Assembly (NCBI GenBank): GCA_900318585.1
Contig: ONKY01000100.1
Location: 1-36,836, forward strand
Source: an uncultured Prevotellaceae bacterium
GTDB taxonomy: Bacteria > Bacteroidota > Bacteroidia > Bacteroidales > Bacteroidaceae
Reading direction: 5' to 3'
DNA length: 36,836 nucleotides
Shown: piece by piece, positions 24,712-33,172 of the stretch
Layout: the number at the start of each line of letters is the position of its first letter
How positions within the stretch are numbered: the stretch's first letter is position 1
The notes under the pieces: model-generated
What the model was told of the DNA's origin: nothing
The model's database searches: none
Seen by the model: the letters and a program-made list of their open reading frames with translations, nothing else
Program-made: the position numbers and the translations under genes

Positions 24712-25827
24712 ATGAAAAAGTATTCCAAACTGATCATCGCAGCGATTATCGCGCTGATCTTCATCGGAACCTTCGTGTTCCTCTGGCAGAAGAGCCAACC
24801 CAAGGAGGTCGTTTACAACGAGTTCACTCCCAAACTGGATAGCATCCAGAAGACAACCATCATCACCGGTAAGATTGAACCTCGCAACGAGGTCAACGTC
24901 AAACCGCAAATCTCCGGCATCATCAGCGACCTCTACAAGGTGGCGGGCGACTATGTCAATGCCGGCGATATCATTGCCAAGGTGAAGGTCATTCCCGACA
25001 TGAGCCAACTCTCAAGCGCCGAGATGCGAGTGCGCCTCGCCGACATTAACTTGAAGCAGGCGCAGACCGACTTCCAGCGCGAAGAGAACCTCTATAACCA
25101 GAAGCTCGTCTCGGCCGACGAGTACGACAAGAGCAAACAGGCGTTGAACCAGGCCAAGCACGAGAAACTGGCTGCCGAGGACGCACTCGAGGTGGTGCGC
25201 GACGGTGTCTCGAAGTCGAACGCCAAGGCCAGCTCGACGCTCATCCGCTCAACCATCAGCGGTGTGATTCTCGACATCCCTGTGAAAGTGGGTAACTCTG
25301 TGATCAATAGCAATACCTTCAACGACGGTACGACCATCGCTACCGTTGCTAACATGAACGACCTGATATTCCGCGGCAACATCGATGAGACCGAAGTCGG
25401 CCAGCTCGTGAATGGCATGAACATGAAGATTACTATCGGCGCCCTGCAGGACCTGAAGTTTGACGCTGCCTTGGAGTACATCTCGCCGAAGGCCGTCGAG
25501 AGCAACGGCGCCAACCAGTTTGAGATCAAGGCTGCCGTGAAGCTCTCCGAGGGCGGTAAGATTCGCAGTGGCTACAGCGCCAATGCCGAGATTGTGCTGG
25601 CACGTGCCGAGAACGTGCTGACCATTCCTGAGAGTGCTATCGAGTTCAGCGGCGACTCCACCTTCGTCTATATTATCAAGGGTGGAAGCAAAGAGAAGAA
25701 GTACGACCGTACCCATGTTGAGACGGGCCTCTCTGACGGCGTGAACATCGAGATTAAGAAGGGTCTTACTACCAAGGACAAGGTGCGTGGTCCCGAGATT
25801 ATTGCAGATGACTCTAAAAACAACTAA
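24712..25827 (+). CDS. Periplasmic adaptor (membrane fusion) protein, MacA-like
   Basis: A 371-residue adaptor of the HlyD/RND-MFP family linking inner-membrane pump to TolC. It has an N-terminal anchor (residues 6-26), the first half of a lipoyl domain (VNVKPQISGIISDLYKVAGDYVNAGDIIAKV, about 63-94), a coiled hairpin (about 100-165, rich in A, E, K and Q), the second lipoyl half (TISGVILDIPVKVGNSV), a beta-barrel and a membrane-proximal domain with IPESAIEF. It is followed after 3 bases by the tolC-like gene, so translation of the two is probably coupled. Confidence 0.9.
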   Translation: MKKYSKLIIAAIIALIFIGTFVFLWQKSQPKEVVYNEFTPKLDSIQKTTIITGKIEPRNEVNVKPQISGIISDLYKVAGDYVNAGDIIAKVKVIPDMSQLSSAEMRVRLADINLKQAQTDFQREENLYNQKLVSADEYDKSKQALNQAKHEKLAAEDALEVVRDGVSKSNAKASSTLIRSTISGVILDIPVKVGNSVINSNTFNDGTTIATVANMNDLIFRGNIDETEVGQLVNGMNMKITIGALQDLKFDAALEYISPKAVESNGANQFEIKAAVKLSEGGKIRSGYSANAEIVLARAENVLTIPESAIEFSGDSTFVYIIKGGSKEKKYDRTHVETGLSDGVNIEIKKGLTTKDKVRGPEIIADDSKNN

Positions 25828-25830
25828 GCC

Positions 25831-27162
25831 ATGACGAAAGCATCTCTTTTTGTCCTGTTTGCTGCGATTTTATCGCAGCCCATACAGGCGCAGTCACATC
25901 AGTGGACGTTGCGTGAGTGCTGCGACTATGCCGTGGAGAATAGTATCACCATCAAGCAGCAGGAGAACCAGTGCCGCCAGCAGGAGCTGCAGCTTTCCAC
26001 GGCGAAGAACCAGCGCCTGCCTGACCTCAACGCCTCTGCCGGCCAGAACTTCAGCTTCGGTCGTGGCTTGACGGCGCAGAACACGTACTCCAACACGAAC
26101 ACCTCGTCTACCTCGTTCAGCTTGGGCTCCAGTGTGCCTATCTTCACCGGCTTCCAGATCCCCAACCAGATCAAGATGAACCAACTGAACCTTGAGGCTG
26201 CCACAGCGGACTTGGAGAAGGCGAAGAACGACGTCCGGATGCAGGTGGCGCAGGCCTACGTCCAGATACTCTATGATATGGAGATTGCCGACGTTGCCCG
26301 TCGTCAGATAGCGATTGACTCTATGCAGGTAGTCCGTCTGCAGGCGATGGTTGACAACGGCAAGGCCAGCGGCGCGGAGCTCTCCCAGCAGCAGGCTACC
26401 CTTGCCAACAGCCGTCTCACCGCCACCCAGGCCGACAACAGCACCCGTCTGGCCATCCTCACGCTGACGCAGCTCCTGGAGCTGCCTACGCCTGACGGCT
26501 TCAGCATTGTCCGGCCAGACATTTCCGGTTTTTCCGGATTATCCGGAATCTCCGGGCTCACCCCTGATCAGATTTATGCGGAAGCCTTGGGTATCAAGCC
26601 CGAGATTCTCTCGCAGCAGCTCCGCATGAAAGCGGCCGACCATAACATCAAGATAGCACAGGCGGGCAATCTCCCCACGCTCTCCCTGAGCGGAGGTCTC
26701 GGCTCCAACTACTACACCACCAGCGGCTTTCCTTCCGATGGCTTTGGCACCCAGCTGAAGAACAATTTCTCGCAGTACATCGGCGTGAACCTTAGCGTGC
26801 CTATCTTCAACCGCTTCTCCACCCGCAACAATATCCGTAGCGCCCGCATCGAACTGGAGAACCAGCAGCTGCAGCTCGACAACACGAAGAAGACACTCTA
26901 CAAGGAAATCCAGCAGGTGTATTACAACGCCCTGAACGCCCGGCAGAAGGAAGAGTCGTCGGCTGAGGCCGTCCGCAGTTCCAACGATGCTTTCCTGCTG
27001 ATGCAGGCGAAGTACGAGAACGGCAAGGCCACCATCACCGAGTTCAACGAGGCGAAGAATACCTACCTCCGTGCCGAGTCTGACCTGGTGCAGGCCCGTT
27101 ACGAGAACCTCTACCAGCAGGCCCTCATCCAGTTCTATCGGGGGCGCGACCTGAGCTTCTGA
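25831..27162 (+). CDS. TolC-family outer membrane efflux protein
   Basis: A 443-residue outer-membrane channel. Signal peptide MTKASLFVLFAAILSQPIQA, then two outer-membrane efflux protein repeats: the first with QWTLRECCDYAVENS and SLGSSVPIFTGFQ, the second with GVNLSVPIFNRFSTRNNIRSA and a long helix ending QALIQFYRGRDLSF. Last gene of the operon. The linker between the two halves (about 230-245) reads ISGFSGLSGISGL and is encoded by TCCGG-rich DNA containing the palindrome TTCCGGA-TTA-TCCGGAA (26532-26548), which may be a small in-frame repeat insertion. Confidence 0.9.
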   Translation: MTKASLFVLFAAILSQPIQAQSHQWTLRECCDYAVENSITIKQQENQCRQQELQLSTAKNQRLPDLNASAGQNFSFGRGLTAQNTYSNTNTSSTSFSLGSSVPIFTGFQIPNQIKMNQLNLEAATADLEKAKNDVRMQVAQAYVQILYDMEIADVARRQIAIDSMQVVRLQAMVDNGKASGAELSQQQATLANSRLTATQADNSTRLAILTLTQLLELPTPDGFSIVRPDISGFSGLSGISGLTPDQIYAEALGIKPEILSQQLRMKAADHNIKIAQAGNLPTLSLSGGLGSNYYTTSGFPSDGFGTQLKNNFSQYIGVNLSVPIFNRFSTRNNIRSARIELENQQLQLDNTKKTLYKEIQQVYYNALNARQKEESSAEAVRSSNDAFLLMQAKYENGKATITEFNEAKNTYLRAESDLVQARYENLYQQALIQFYRGRDLSF

Positions 27163-27183
27163 CGAAGAACGAAGGTTCGTCAT

Positions 27184-27223
27184 CGTAAAGCGCCGTTTTA
27201 GCAAGCTAAAGTGGCGCTTTACG
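27184..27223. terminator. 18-bp hairpin after the efflux operon
   Basis: 27184-27201 pairs with 27206-27223 in 16 of 18 positions around the loop CAAG. The arm CGTAAAGCGCC is followed nearby by a partial repeat (AAAGTGCCACTTT, 27227-27243). There is no T-run after it. It may act with the next hairpin in ending the transcript. Confidence 0.5.
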
Positions 27224-27250
27224 CTGTAAAAGTGCCACTTTAGAACTTTA

Positions 27251-27286
27251 GAACGCCATCCTTCCGCGCGAGGGATGGCGTTCTTT
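27251..27286 (+). terminator. Rho-independent terminator of the efflux operon
   Basis: GAACGCCATCC (27251-27261) pairs perfectly with GGATGGCGTTC (27273-27283), and TTTC follows. An 11-bp GC-rich stem 90 bases after the tolC-like stop is a credible terminator. It could work in both directions because an A/T-rich stretch also precedes it. Confidence 0.65.
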
Positions 27287-27340
27287 CTGACGGAGAGTGT
27301 TAAATAAGAAAAAAAACAATGAAATGTCGCAAAATCGTTG

Positions 27341-27348
27341 TACCTTTG
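27341..27348 (+). promoter_or_regulatory. -7 box for the FAS1-SusCD operon
   Basis: TACCTTTG at 27341-27348 fits TAnnTTTG. No clear TTTG occurs 20 bases upstream, so this promoter may depend on an activator or an alternative sigma factor. Transcription would start near 27355 with a leader of about 57 bases before ATG 27412. Confidence 0.55.
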
Positions 27349-27411
27349 CATCGTTTTACGAAGAACTACTACTCTGTTTCGAGAGAAATATCTAAAAAAC
27401 TAATCATCATA

Positions 27412-29730
27412 ATGAGAAACAAGAAAGCACTCATCACTGCTTGTTGCCTATTGCTGGCAACGGTAATGGCCGTGTCGTGCAGGGACATTGCCGACGATGA
27501 CCACTACGCGCCGCCGTCGTGGCTGAAGGGTAACGCATGGCAGGTGTTGGAAGGCGAGGGCAGCTACTCCTCGTTCCTGAAGGCTGTGGAGCTGACGGGC
27601 TACAAGCCCATCGTGGCAGGACAGAGCATCCTGACCGTGATGGCTCCCGACGACCAGGCCTGGCAGTCGTATCTCTCTGGGCTGGGTTACCAGTCGGTGG
27701 AGGATATGTACGCCCGTGCGCCGCAGGAGCTGAAGAAGACTGTCGGCTACCATCTGATGTACTATGCCTACGACTGGGACAAGCTCGTGAACTTCCGCCC
27801 CAACGAGGGTGACGGTGCCACCGACGAGGAGAAGGAGCGTAACGCCGGCCTGTGGTACAAGCACCGCACGCGCAGCCAGGATGATATGGAGCTGTTGCGT
27901 GGTAAGCTGAACAGCGTCGACACTACCGTCACCGTCTACCACTACGAGCGGTTCCTGCCCGTGCTGTCGAACAAGTTCTTTGCTACCAAGGGCATTGATG
28001 CCTCGCAGAACTACGGCTACTTCTTCCCCAACAGCTCTTGGAGCGTCAGCGGCAATGGTTTCCAAGTGGCCAATGCCAGCGTGAAGGACCAGCAGGCCGT
28101 GGTGACCGACAACGGTTACCTCTATCATGTCAGTCAGGTGGTCAAGCCGTTGGAAACCATCTATAAGACGCTGAAGGACAATCCCAACTATTCCGACTTC
28201 ATCGGTCTCTATGATTCATACGCCGAGCTGACGCCCGCTGCTACGGAGACCAGCGAACGGGTAGGGCAGGTGGTCTACCAGCTGACTCACGGCGTGCTGC
28301 CCAACATCGCGTGCGAATGGCCCGTTACCGATTACCGCCAGATGGCCACCTTGGAGCGTGCTGCCTATAGTATCTTCGCCCCCTCGAACCAGGCCATCGC
28401 CCATTTCTTCCAGGTATACTGGAAACCGGAGGGCGGCTACCTGTCGCTCAATGACCTTGACCCGCTCGTGCTCCGTTACTTCATCATGCAGTCGTTTGCC
28501 GACGTGACCGAGCCGGTGTTCCCGGAGGAGATCAACAGGGGAGACGTGCAGACAGCCTTCGGTACTCCCATTACCGTCAATCCCGATGATGTGGACGACC
28601 GCCTGTTCTGCGAGAATGGTGTGGTATATGGCATGAACGACATGAAGGCCCCGGCCATCTTCTCGAGCGTTGTCGGCCAGGCGTTCCGCGACACCATCTT
28701 CCAGTGCTTCCTCTATACCTTGGACAAGAGCGACCTCATCCTCTCGCTGGCCTCTAACAAGACCAACTTCCAGGTGCTCATGCCCACCAACAAGCAGTAC
28801 AACCAGAGCCAGCCCACGATGCGTCTGAACACCACGACGGCAGGAAAGTTGCTGGAGGTCTACAGCGACGTGGACGGCAACTACGCCACGATGGGGCAGG
28901 GGCAGGCACGCAGCATTGTCAACATGCACACCGCTATGGGTAACGTTGGTTTAGGCGTGTTGACCACGCAGGTCTTTGAGACGAACACCGCCTTTAACTA
29001 CTGGTACGTCCACGACGGAAAGATTACCACCAATGCCCGCTTCAACGAGCAGCTGAATCCCGAGTATGAAGGTTCACCCTTCGTGGGCTTCCACCCGCTT
29101 TACCCGTCATTCTACACGGGCGTGGACGGTGGCGATTCCTGGACAAACGGCATGGCCTACACTTACGATAGCGACGACCTCTTTACCGAGCAGACGGGCG
29201 ACGGGCTGGAGCACCTGCTCAGCGTGGGCAACGACTCGCGCTACGAGTACTACCTCTTCTCGCAGCTGCTACAGAAGGCCGGCTTGGTGAGCAACAGCCG
29301 CATGAGCTCCGTCTTTATCGACGGTGAGCGCACGGTGGTGTTCGTTCCGACCAACGATGCCATCCGCCAGAACCTGGACAAGATTCCCGGCTGCTCGAAG
29401 CTCACCGTAGCTGCCGACGGCACGTTGGGCGGCACGGTGTCAGCCGCTGACAAGACCCAACTGGCCGACTATCTGCGTAACTATTTCATCTCGTCGCTGA
29501 TGAACACCATCACCAGCTATCCCTATCCCGGTTCGCAGCTGAGAGGCTCGTTCCTGACCTTAGGCGGTAAGAAGCTTCAGATTGTAAACGACGGCCTGAC
29601 GCCGCAGGACAACGGTACGCTCAGCGTGGGACTGGAAGAGCAGCCCCGCGTACAGGTGAGCCAGAAGTACTTCTGCCTGCCCTTCGCCTTCAGCGACGGC
29701 TGTATGCAGCTCATTGACGGACTCATATAA
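27412..29730 (+). CDS. Fasciclin (FAS1) domain lipoprotein, large
   Basis: A 772-residue lipoprotein: MRNKKALITACCLLLATVMAVSC, with lipidation expected at C23. An upstream in-frame start at 27319 is rejected because it precedes the -7 box. Several FAS1-like repeats are visible, starting near 45 (SYSSFLKAVELTGY, TVMAPDDQAW), 245 (NPNYSDFIGLYDSYAEL, SIFAPSNQAI), 450 (FLYTLDKSDLILSLASNKTNFQVLMPTN) and 620 (SQLLQKAGLVSNSRM, VVFVPTNDAI). FAS1 domains mediate adhesion or protein contacts. It precedes susC by 4 bases, so it is probably a surface partner of the SusCD transporter. Confidence 0.85.
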   Translation: MRNKKALITACCLLLATVMAVSCRDIADDDHYAPPSWLKGNAWQVLEGEGSYSSFLKAVELTGYKPIVAGQSILTVMAPDDQAWQSYLSGLGYQSVEDMYARAPQELKKTVGYHLMYYAYDWDKLVNFRPNEGDGATDEEKERNAGLWYKHRTRSQDDMELLRGKLNSVDTTVTVYHYERFLPVLSNKFFATKGIDASQNYGYFFPNSSWSVSGNGFQVANASVKDQQAVVTDNGYLYHVSQVVKPLETIYKTLKDNPNYSDFIGLYDSYAELTPAATETSERVGQVVYQLTHGVLPNIACEWPVTDYRQMATLERAAYSIFAPSNQAIAHFFQVYWKPEGGYLSLNDLDPLVLRYFIMQSFADVTEPVFPEEINRGDVQTAFGTPITVNPDDVDDRLFCENGVVYGMNDMKAPAIFSSVVGQAFRDTIFQCFLYTLDKSDLILSLASNKTNFQVLMPTNKQYNQSQPTMRLNTTTAGKLLEVYSDVDGNYATMGQGQARSIVNMHTAMGNVGLGVLTTQVFETNTAFNYWYVHDGKITTNARFNEQLNPEYEGSPFVGFHPLYPSFYTGVDGGDSWTNGMAYTYDSDDLFTEQTGDGLEHLLSVGNDSRYEYYLFSQLLQKAGLVSNSRMSSVFIDGERTVVFVPTNDAIRQNLDKIPGCSKLTVAADGTLGGTVSAADKTQLADYLRNYFISSLMNTITSYPYPGSQLRGSFLTLGGKKLQIVNDGLTPQDNGTLSVGLEEQPRVQVSQKYFCLPFAFSDGCMQLIDGLI

Positions 29731-29734
29731 GATC

Positions 29735-32700
29735 ATGACTATGAACAATTACAACATAAAGAATAGGAAGGCGCTGAGGACTCTGCTGTTTGTGGCGTTG
29801 TTTACCCTTCATTCTTCACTTTTCACCTCTGTGTCGGCGCAGACCATCACGGGTACGGTCTCTGAGATGCTTGGCGGCGCGAAGGAACCCATTATGGGTG
29901 CCAACGTGGTGCTGGTGAACAGCCAGAACCGATACGTGAAGGGAGCGGTGACCGACATGAACGGTAACTATAACCTGCAGGTGCCGAAGGACGCAAAGAA
30001 CCTGCGCGTGCAGGTATCGTATATCGGCATGAAGACGCAGACCGTCAGATATACCGGACAGACCGTCCTGAACTTCACGATGGAGAATCAGGCCACCATC
30101 AAGGAGGTGACCGTCCGCGGAACGCGCGGCGGCAGCGACCGCATGGGTATCTCGCGCATGGAGCAGACGTCCTCTGTGCAGAAACTTGACCTGACGGAGA
30201 TTGTCGAGACCTCGCCAGTAACCTCCGTGGAGGAGGCACTGCAGGGACAGATTGCCGGCTTGGACATCAACCTCGGCGGCGACCCGGGTGCCCGCAGCAG
30301 CATCCGCATCCGTGGTACCAGCTCGCTCTCCGCCTCGAACGAGCCGCTCATTGTCATCGATGGTGTGCCGCAGGACGTGGACATCAGCGACGACTTCAAC
30401 TTCTCCACCGCCAACGAGGAGGACTTCGGTGCCCTGCTGAACATTGCGCCCGCCAACATTGAGTCGATAGAAGTGCTGAAGGACGCCTCGGCAACAGCCA
30501 TCTACGGTACGAAGGGTGCCAACGGCGTGCTGCTCATCAACACGAAGCGTGGTGCCATGGGTAAGACGAAGTTCTCGTTCTCCAGTAAATTCACGGCGAA
30601 GAAGGAGCCGAAGAGCATCCCCCTGCTGAACGGCCCGCAGTACGTGGCCATGATGCAGGACGCCATCTGGAACGCCGCCAACGCCAAGGGCATAGGCAGC
30701 GCGTCGAACGAGCTGAATATGCTGTTCAACAATGCCGAGCTCAACTACGACCCCACCTACAAGTATTACGACGAGTATAATGTGGACACCGACTGGTTAG
30801 AGACCGTGAAGCAGAACGCCATAATCACCGACAATAACTTCTCGATGACAGGTGGCGGCGAGAAAGCTGTCTACAAGCTGAACCTCGGCTATTACGACGA
30901 GCAGGGAACCACCGTCGGCACAGGCGTGCAGCGCCTGTCGGCCGGCATGAAGATTACCTATAACTTCAGCGATCGCCTGCGCGTGCGTACCGATTTCTCT
31001 TTCTCGAACACCAACAAGGACGCCAACGTGCTGGACAATGCCCGCTCGGTGGCCCAGCAGAAGATGCCGAACATGAGCCCCTACTGGATTGACGACGTGA
31101 CGAAGCAAAGGACGGACGTCTATTTCTCGCCACAGGAGAATTTCCAGGGGTCGTTCGACGGCAAGAGCAACTATAACCCCGTGGCTTTGGTGAACGAGGG
31201 TTACAACAAGACCACCCAGCGCGACGAAAAGATGACCATCACCTTAGAGTACGACTTCCCCTTCCACCTGCAGTATCAGGGCTGGGTGTCGATGAACATG
31301 CGCACCACGAAGAACAAGAAGTTCCTGCCGCAGGAGGCCACGGGCGTACTCTGGACCAGCAGCTATGCCAACCAGAGCACCGACGCCACCACCGACGCCT
31401 TCTCGCTCCAGACGGAGAACAAGCTGATCTATAACAACACCTTTGCCGAGAAGCACAAGGTGATTGCCACCGGGCTCATCAAGACCGCCGACAACCAGAG
31501 CTTCAGTTACAGCAGCGTTACCTATGGCAACGTGTCGGCCAACCTGAGCGACCCTGTCGTGGGCAGCGTGGTGGCCTCGTCGGGCAGCGGCAACTCTGAG
31601 CGCCGCAGTGTCAGCCTGATTGGTCAGGCAGTCTATTCGTTCGACAACCGCTACGTGCTCCGTGCCACCATCAATCACGAGGGCAACTCCACCATGGGTA
31701 AGGAGAAGCGCTGGGGCACGTTCCCTGCCTTCGGTGCCGCATGGAACCTGGAGCAGGAACACTTCCTGAGCGACAAGACCAAGGAATGGCTCAACATAGC
31801 CAAGGTGCGTGTGGGCTACGGCTGGAGCGGCACGTCGCCCTCCGGTGCCAGCATCTACCTCGGCGCCTACAAGAGCCTTGGGCAGTATATGGACATGGCG
31901 GCCATCGTGCCCGACCGTATGCAGTTGGACAACCTGAAATGGGAGAGCACCCGCGAGCTGGACCTCGGTATTGACCTCCGCCTGTGGGATAAGCTGAACA
32001 TCACCTTCGACTACTACGACAAGGAGACCAGCGACATGTTGCTCAAGGACACCAAGCTGCCCACGTCGACTGGCTACTCCTCCGTGAAGTACATCAACAG
32101 CGGAAAGATGTCGAACAAGGGTGTGGAGCTGCGCTTCGACTACGAGGTGTTCCGCAACAAGGACTGGACCGTCAGCGTCAATGCCAACGCCAGCCGCAAC
32201 GTGAACAAGGTGAAGGAGCTGCCCAGCACGTGGAACATGAACAGCTACTCCTTCGGCAACGGCAACTACGCCCTGCGCATCGTCGAGAACGCCCCCGTGG
32301 GTGCCTTCTACGGCTACCGCTACCTGGGCGTGTTCCAGAACATGGAGGATACCTACGCCCGTGATGCCGAGGGAAATGTGATGTACGACTGGCAGGGCAA
32401 TGTCATCACCATGAAGAACGGCACTGAGCAGACCTATCCCGGCGATGCCAAGTACGAGGACGTGAACCATGACGGCGTCATCAACGAGAGCGACATTGTC
32501 TACTTGGGCAACGCCAACCCGAAGTTCTTCGGTGGCGGCGGTTTCCAGGTACGCTACAAGCAGCTGACACTGACCACCTTCTTCTATGGCCGCTACGGCC
32601 AGAAGGTCATCAACGGCGCCCGCATCTCCTTGGAGAACATGCGCGGCAAGTCGAACCAGAGCACCGCCGTGCTGCACCGCTGGCGTGCCGAGGGCGACGA

Positions 32701-33010
32701 TACCGATATTCCCCGTGCCCTCTATGGCATGGGCTACAACTACCTGGGTAGCGACCGTTTCGTGGAGGATGCTTCGTTCCTCCGCCTGAAGACCCTGTCG
32801 CTGAGCTATAATGTACCCAAGAAACTCTTGCAGCAGTTCGGCATCACTAAGCTGAACATCTTCGCTACCGGCTACGACCTCTTCACATGGACCGGCTACA
32901 AGGGCCAGGATCCTGAGGTGAAGATGCCCTCACCCACGAGTCTCGTGCAGGACAATGCCACCACACCGGTATCGCGTCGTTTCGCCTTCGGTATCAACCT
33001 CGACTTCTAA
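29735..33010 (+). CDS. SusC/RagA-family TonB-linked outer membrane transporter
   Basis: A 1091-residue outer-membrane receptor importing glycans or peptides with energy from TonB. In order: signal peptide (LLFVALFTLHSSLFTSVSAQ), a CarboxypepD_reg-like domain (about 35-125, MGANVVLVNS and YIGMKTQTV), the plug with EALQGQIAGLDI and RIRGTSSLSASNEPLIVIDGVP (about 165-225), and the barrel ending in RRFAFGINLDF, a typical aromatic C-terminus. Starts at ATG 29735 or 29741; a TTG upstream overlaps the FAS1 gene. The signal peptide codons 29807-29827 look like three heptamers (YTTCAYY). Followed by susD after a repeat-filled spacer. Substrate cannot be assigned. Confidence 0.92.
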   Translation: MTMNNYNIKNRKALRTLLFVALFTLHSSLFTSVSAQTITGTVSEMLGGAKEPIMGANVVLVNSQNRYVKGAVTDMNGNYNLQVPKDAKNLRVQVSYIGMKTQTVRYTGQTVLNFTMENQATIKEVTVRGTRGGSDRMGISRMEQTSSVQKLDLTEIVETSPVTSVEEALQGQIAGLDINLGGDPGARSSIRIRGTSSLSASNEPLIVIDGVPQDVDISDDFNFSTANEEDFGALLNIAPANIESIEVLKDASATAIYGTKGANGVLLINTKRGAMGKTKFSFSSKFTAKKEPKSIPLLNGPQYVAMMQDAIWNAANAKGIGSASNELNMLFNNAELNYDPTYKYYDEYNVDTDWLETVKQNAIITDNNFSMTGGGEKAVYKLNLGYYDEQGTTVGTGVQRLSAGMKITYNFSDRLRVRTDFSFSNTNKDANVLDNARSVAQQKMPNMSPYWIDDVTKQRTDVYFSPQENFQGSFDGKSNYNPVALVNEGYNKTTQRDEKMTITLEYDFPFHLQYQGWVSMNMRTTKNKKFLPQEATGVLWTSSYANQSTDATTDAFSLQTENKLIYNNTFAEKHKVIATGLIKTADNQSFSYSSVTYGNVSANLSDPVVGSVVASSGSGNSERRSVSLIGQAVYSFDNRYVLRATINHEGNSTMGKEKRWGTFPAFGAAWNLEQEHFLSDKTKEWLNIAKVRVGYGWSGTSPSGASIYLGAYKSLGQYMDMAAIVPDRMQLDNLKWESTRELDLGIDLRLWDKLNITFDYYDKETSDMLLKDTKLPTSTGYSSVKYINSGKMSNKGVELRFDYEVFRNKDWTVSVNANASRNVNKVKELPSTWNMNSYSFGNGNYALRIVENAPVGAFYGYRYLGVFQNMEDTYARDAEGNVMYDWQGNVITMKNGTEQTYPGDAKYEDVNHDGVINESDIVYLGNANPKFFGGGGFQVRYKQLTLTTFFYGRYGQKVINGARISLENMRGKSNQSTAVLHRWRAEGDDTDIPRALYGMGYNYLGSDRFVEDASFLRLKTLSLSYNVPKKLLQQFGITKLNIFATGYDLFTWTGYKGQDPEVKMPSPTSLVQDNATTPVSRRFAFGINLDF

Positions 33011-33023
33011 AAGCCCCCTCCGA

Positions 33024-33040
33024 CTCCCCCGAGGGGGGAG
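33024..33040. repeat. GC-rich hairpin after susC
   Basis: CTCCCCC (33024-33030) and GGGGGAG (33034-33040) form a 7-bp stem over three bases. A similar C-rich/G-rich hairpin follows the second FAS1 gene (36502-36520), so it belongs to the duplicated spacer. It may attenuate or stabilise the susC mRNA 3' end. Confidence 0.5.
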
Positions 33041-33047
33041 AGCGGGC

Positions 33048-33172
33048 GAGGGGAGATAGGACAAACAGTAATAATTCGTAATTCATAATTCGTAATTCAT
33101 AATTCGTAATTCGTAATTATATAGATGAGACAGAATGATGTAAATAAGCAAGGACGGCGCAGCCAATTGTGC
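33048..33172 (+). repeat. Duplicated leader module, copy 1
   Basis: The block GAGGGGAGATAGGACAAACA (33048 onward), a heptamer array, AATTATATAG and the start of the next gene up to CAATTGTGC recurs at 36565-36836. Outside the array the copies differ at very few bases: 2 of 48 in the coding part. The copies are direct repeats enclosing susD and the second FAS1 gene. Confidence 0.85.
33073..33121. repeat. AATTCRT heptamer array before susD, six units
   Basis: Six AATTCRT units at 33073-33114 with the variable base G, A, G, A, G, G, then AATTATA and TAG before ATG 33125. The array forms the translation-initiation region of susD. The matching array at 36590 has 27 units, so copy number differs between the two leaders. 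Confidence 0.9.

Noticed and set aside
31244-32677. Long open frame (477 codons) on the minus strand within susC
   Set aside because: It is antisense to a well-supported gene, has valine- and histidine-rich low-quality sequence with no motif, and is explained by codon bias of the sense strand. The same applies to long antisense frames at 12706-13614, 16552-17520, 33638-34777 and 35183-36394.
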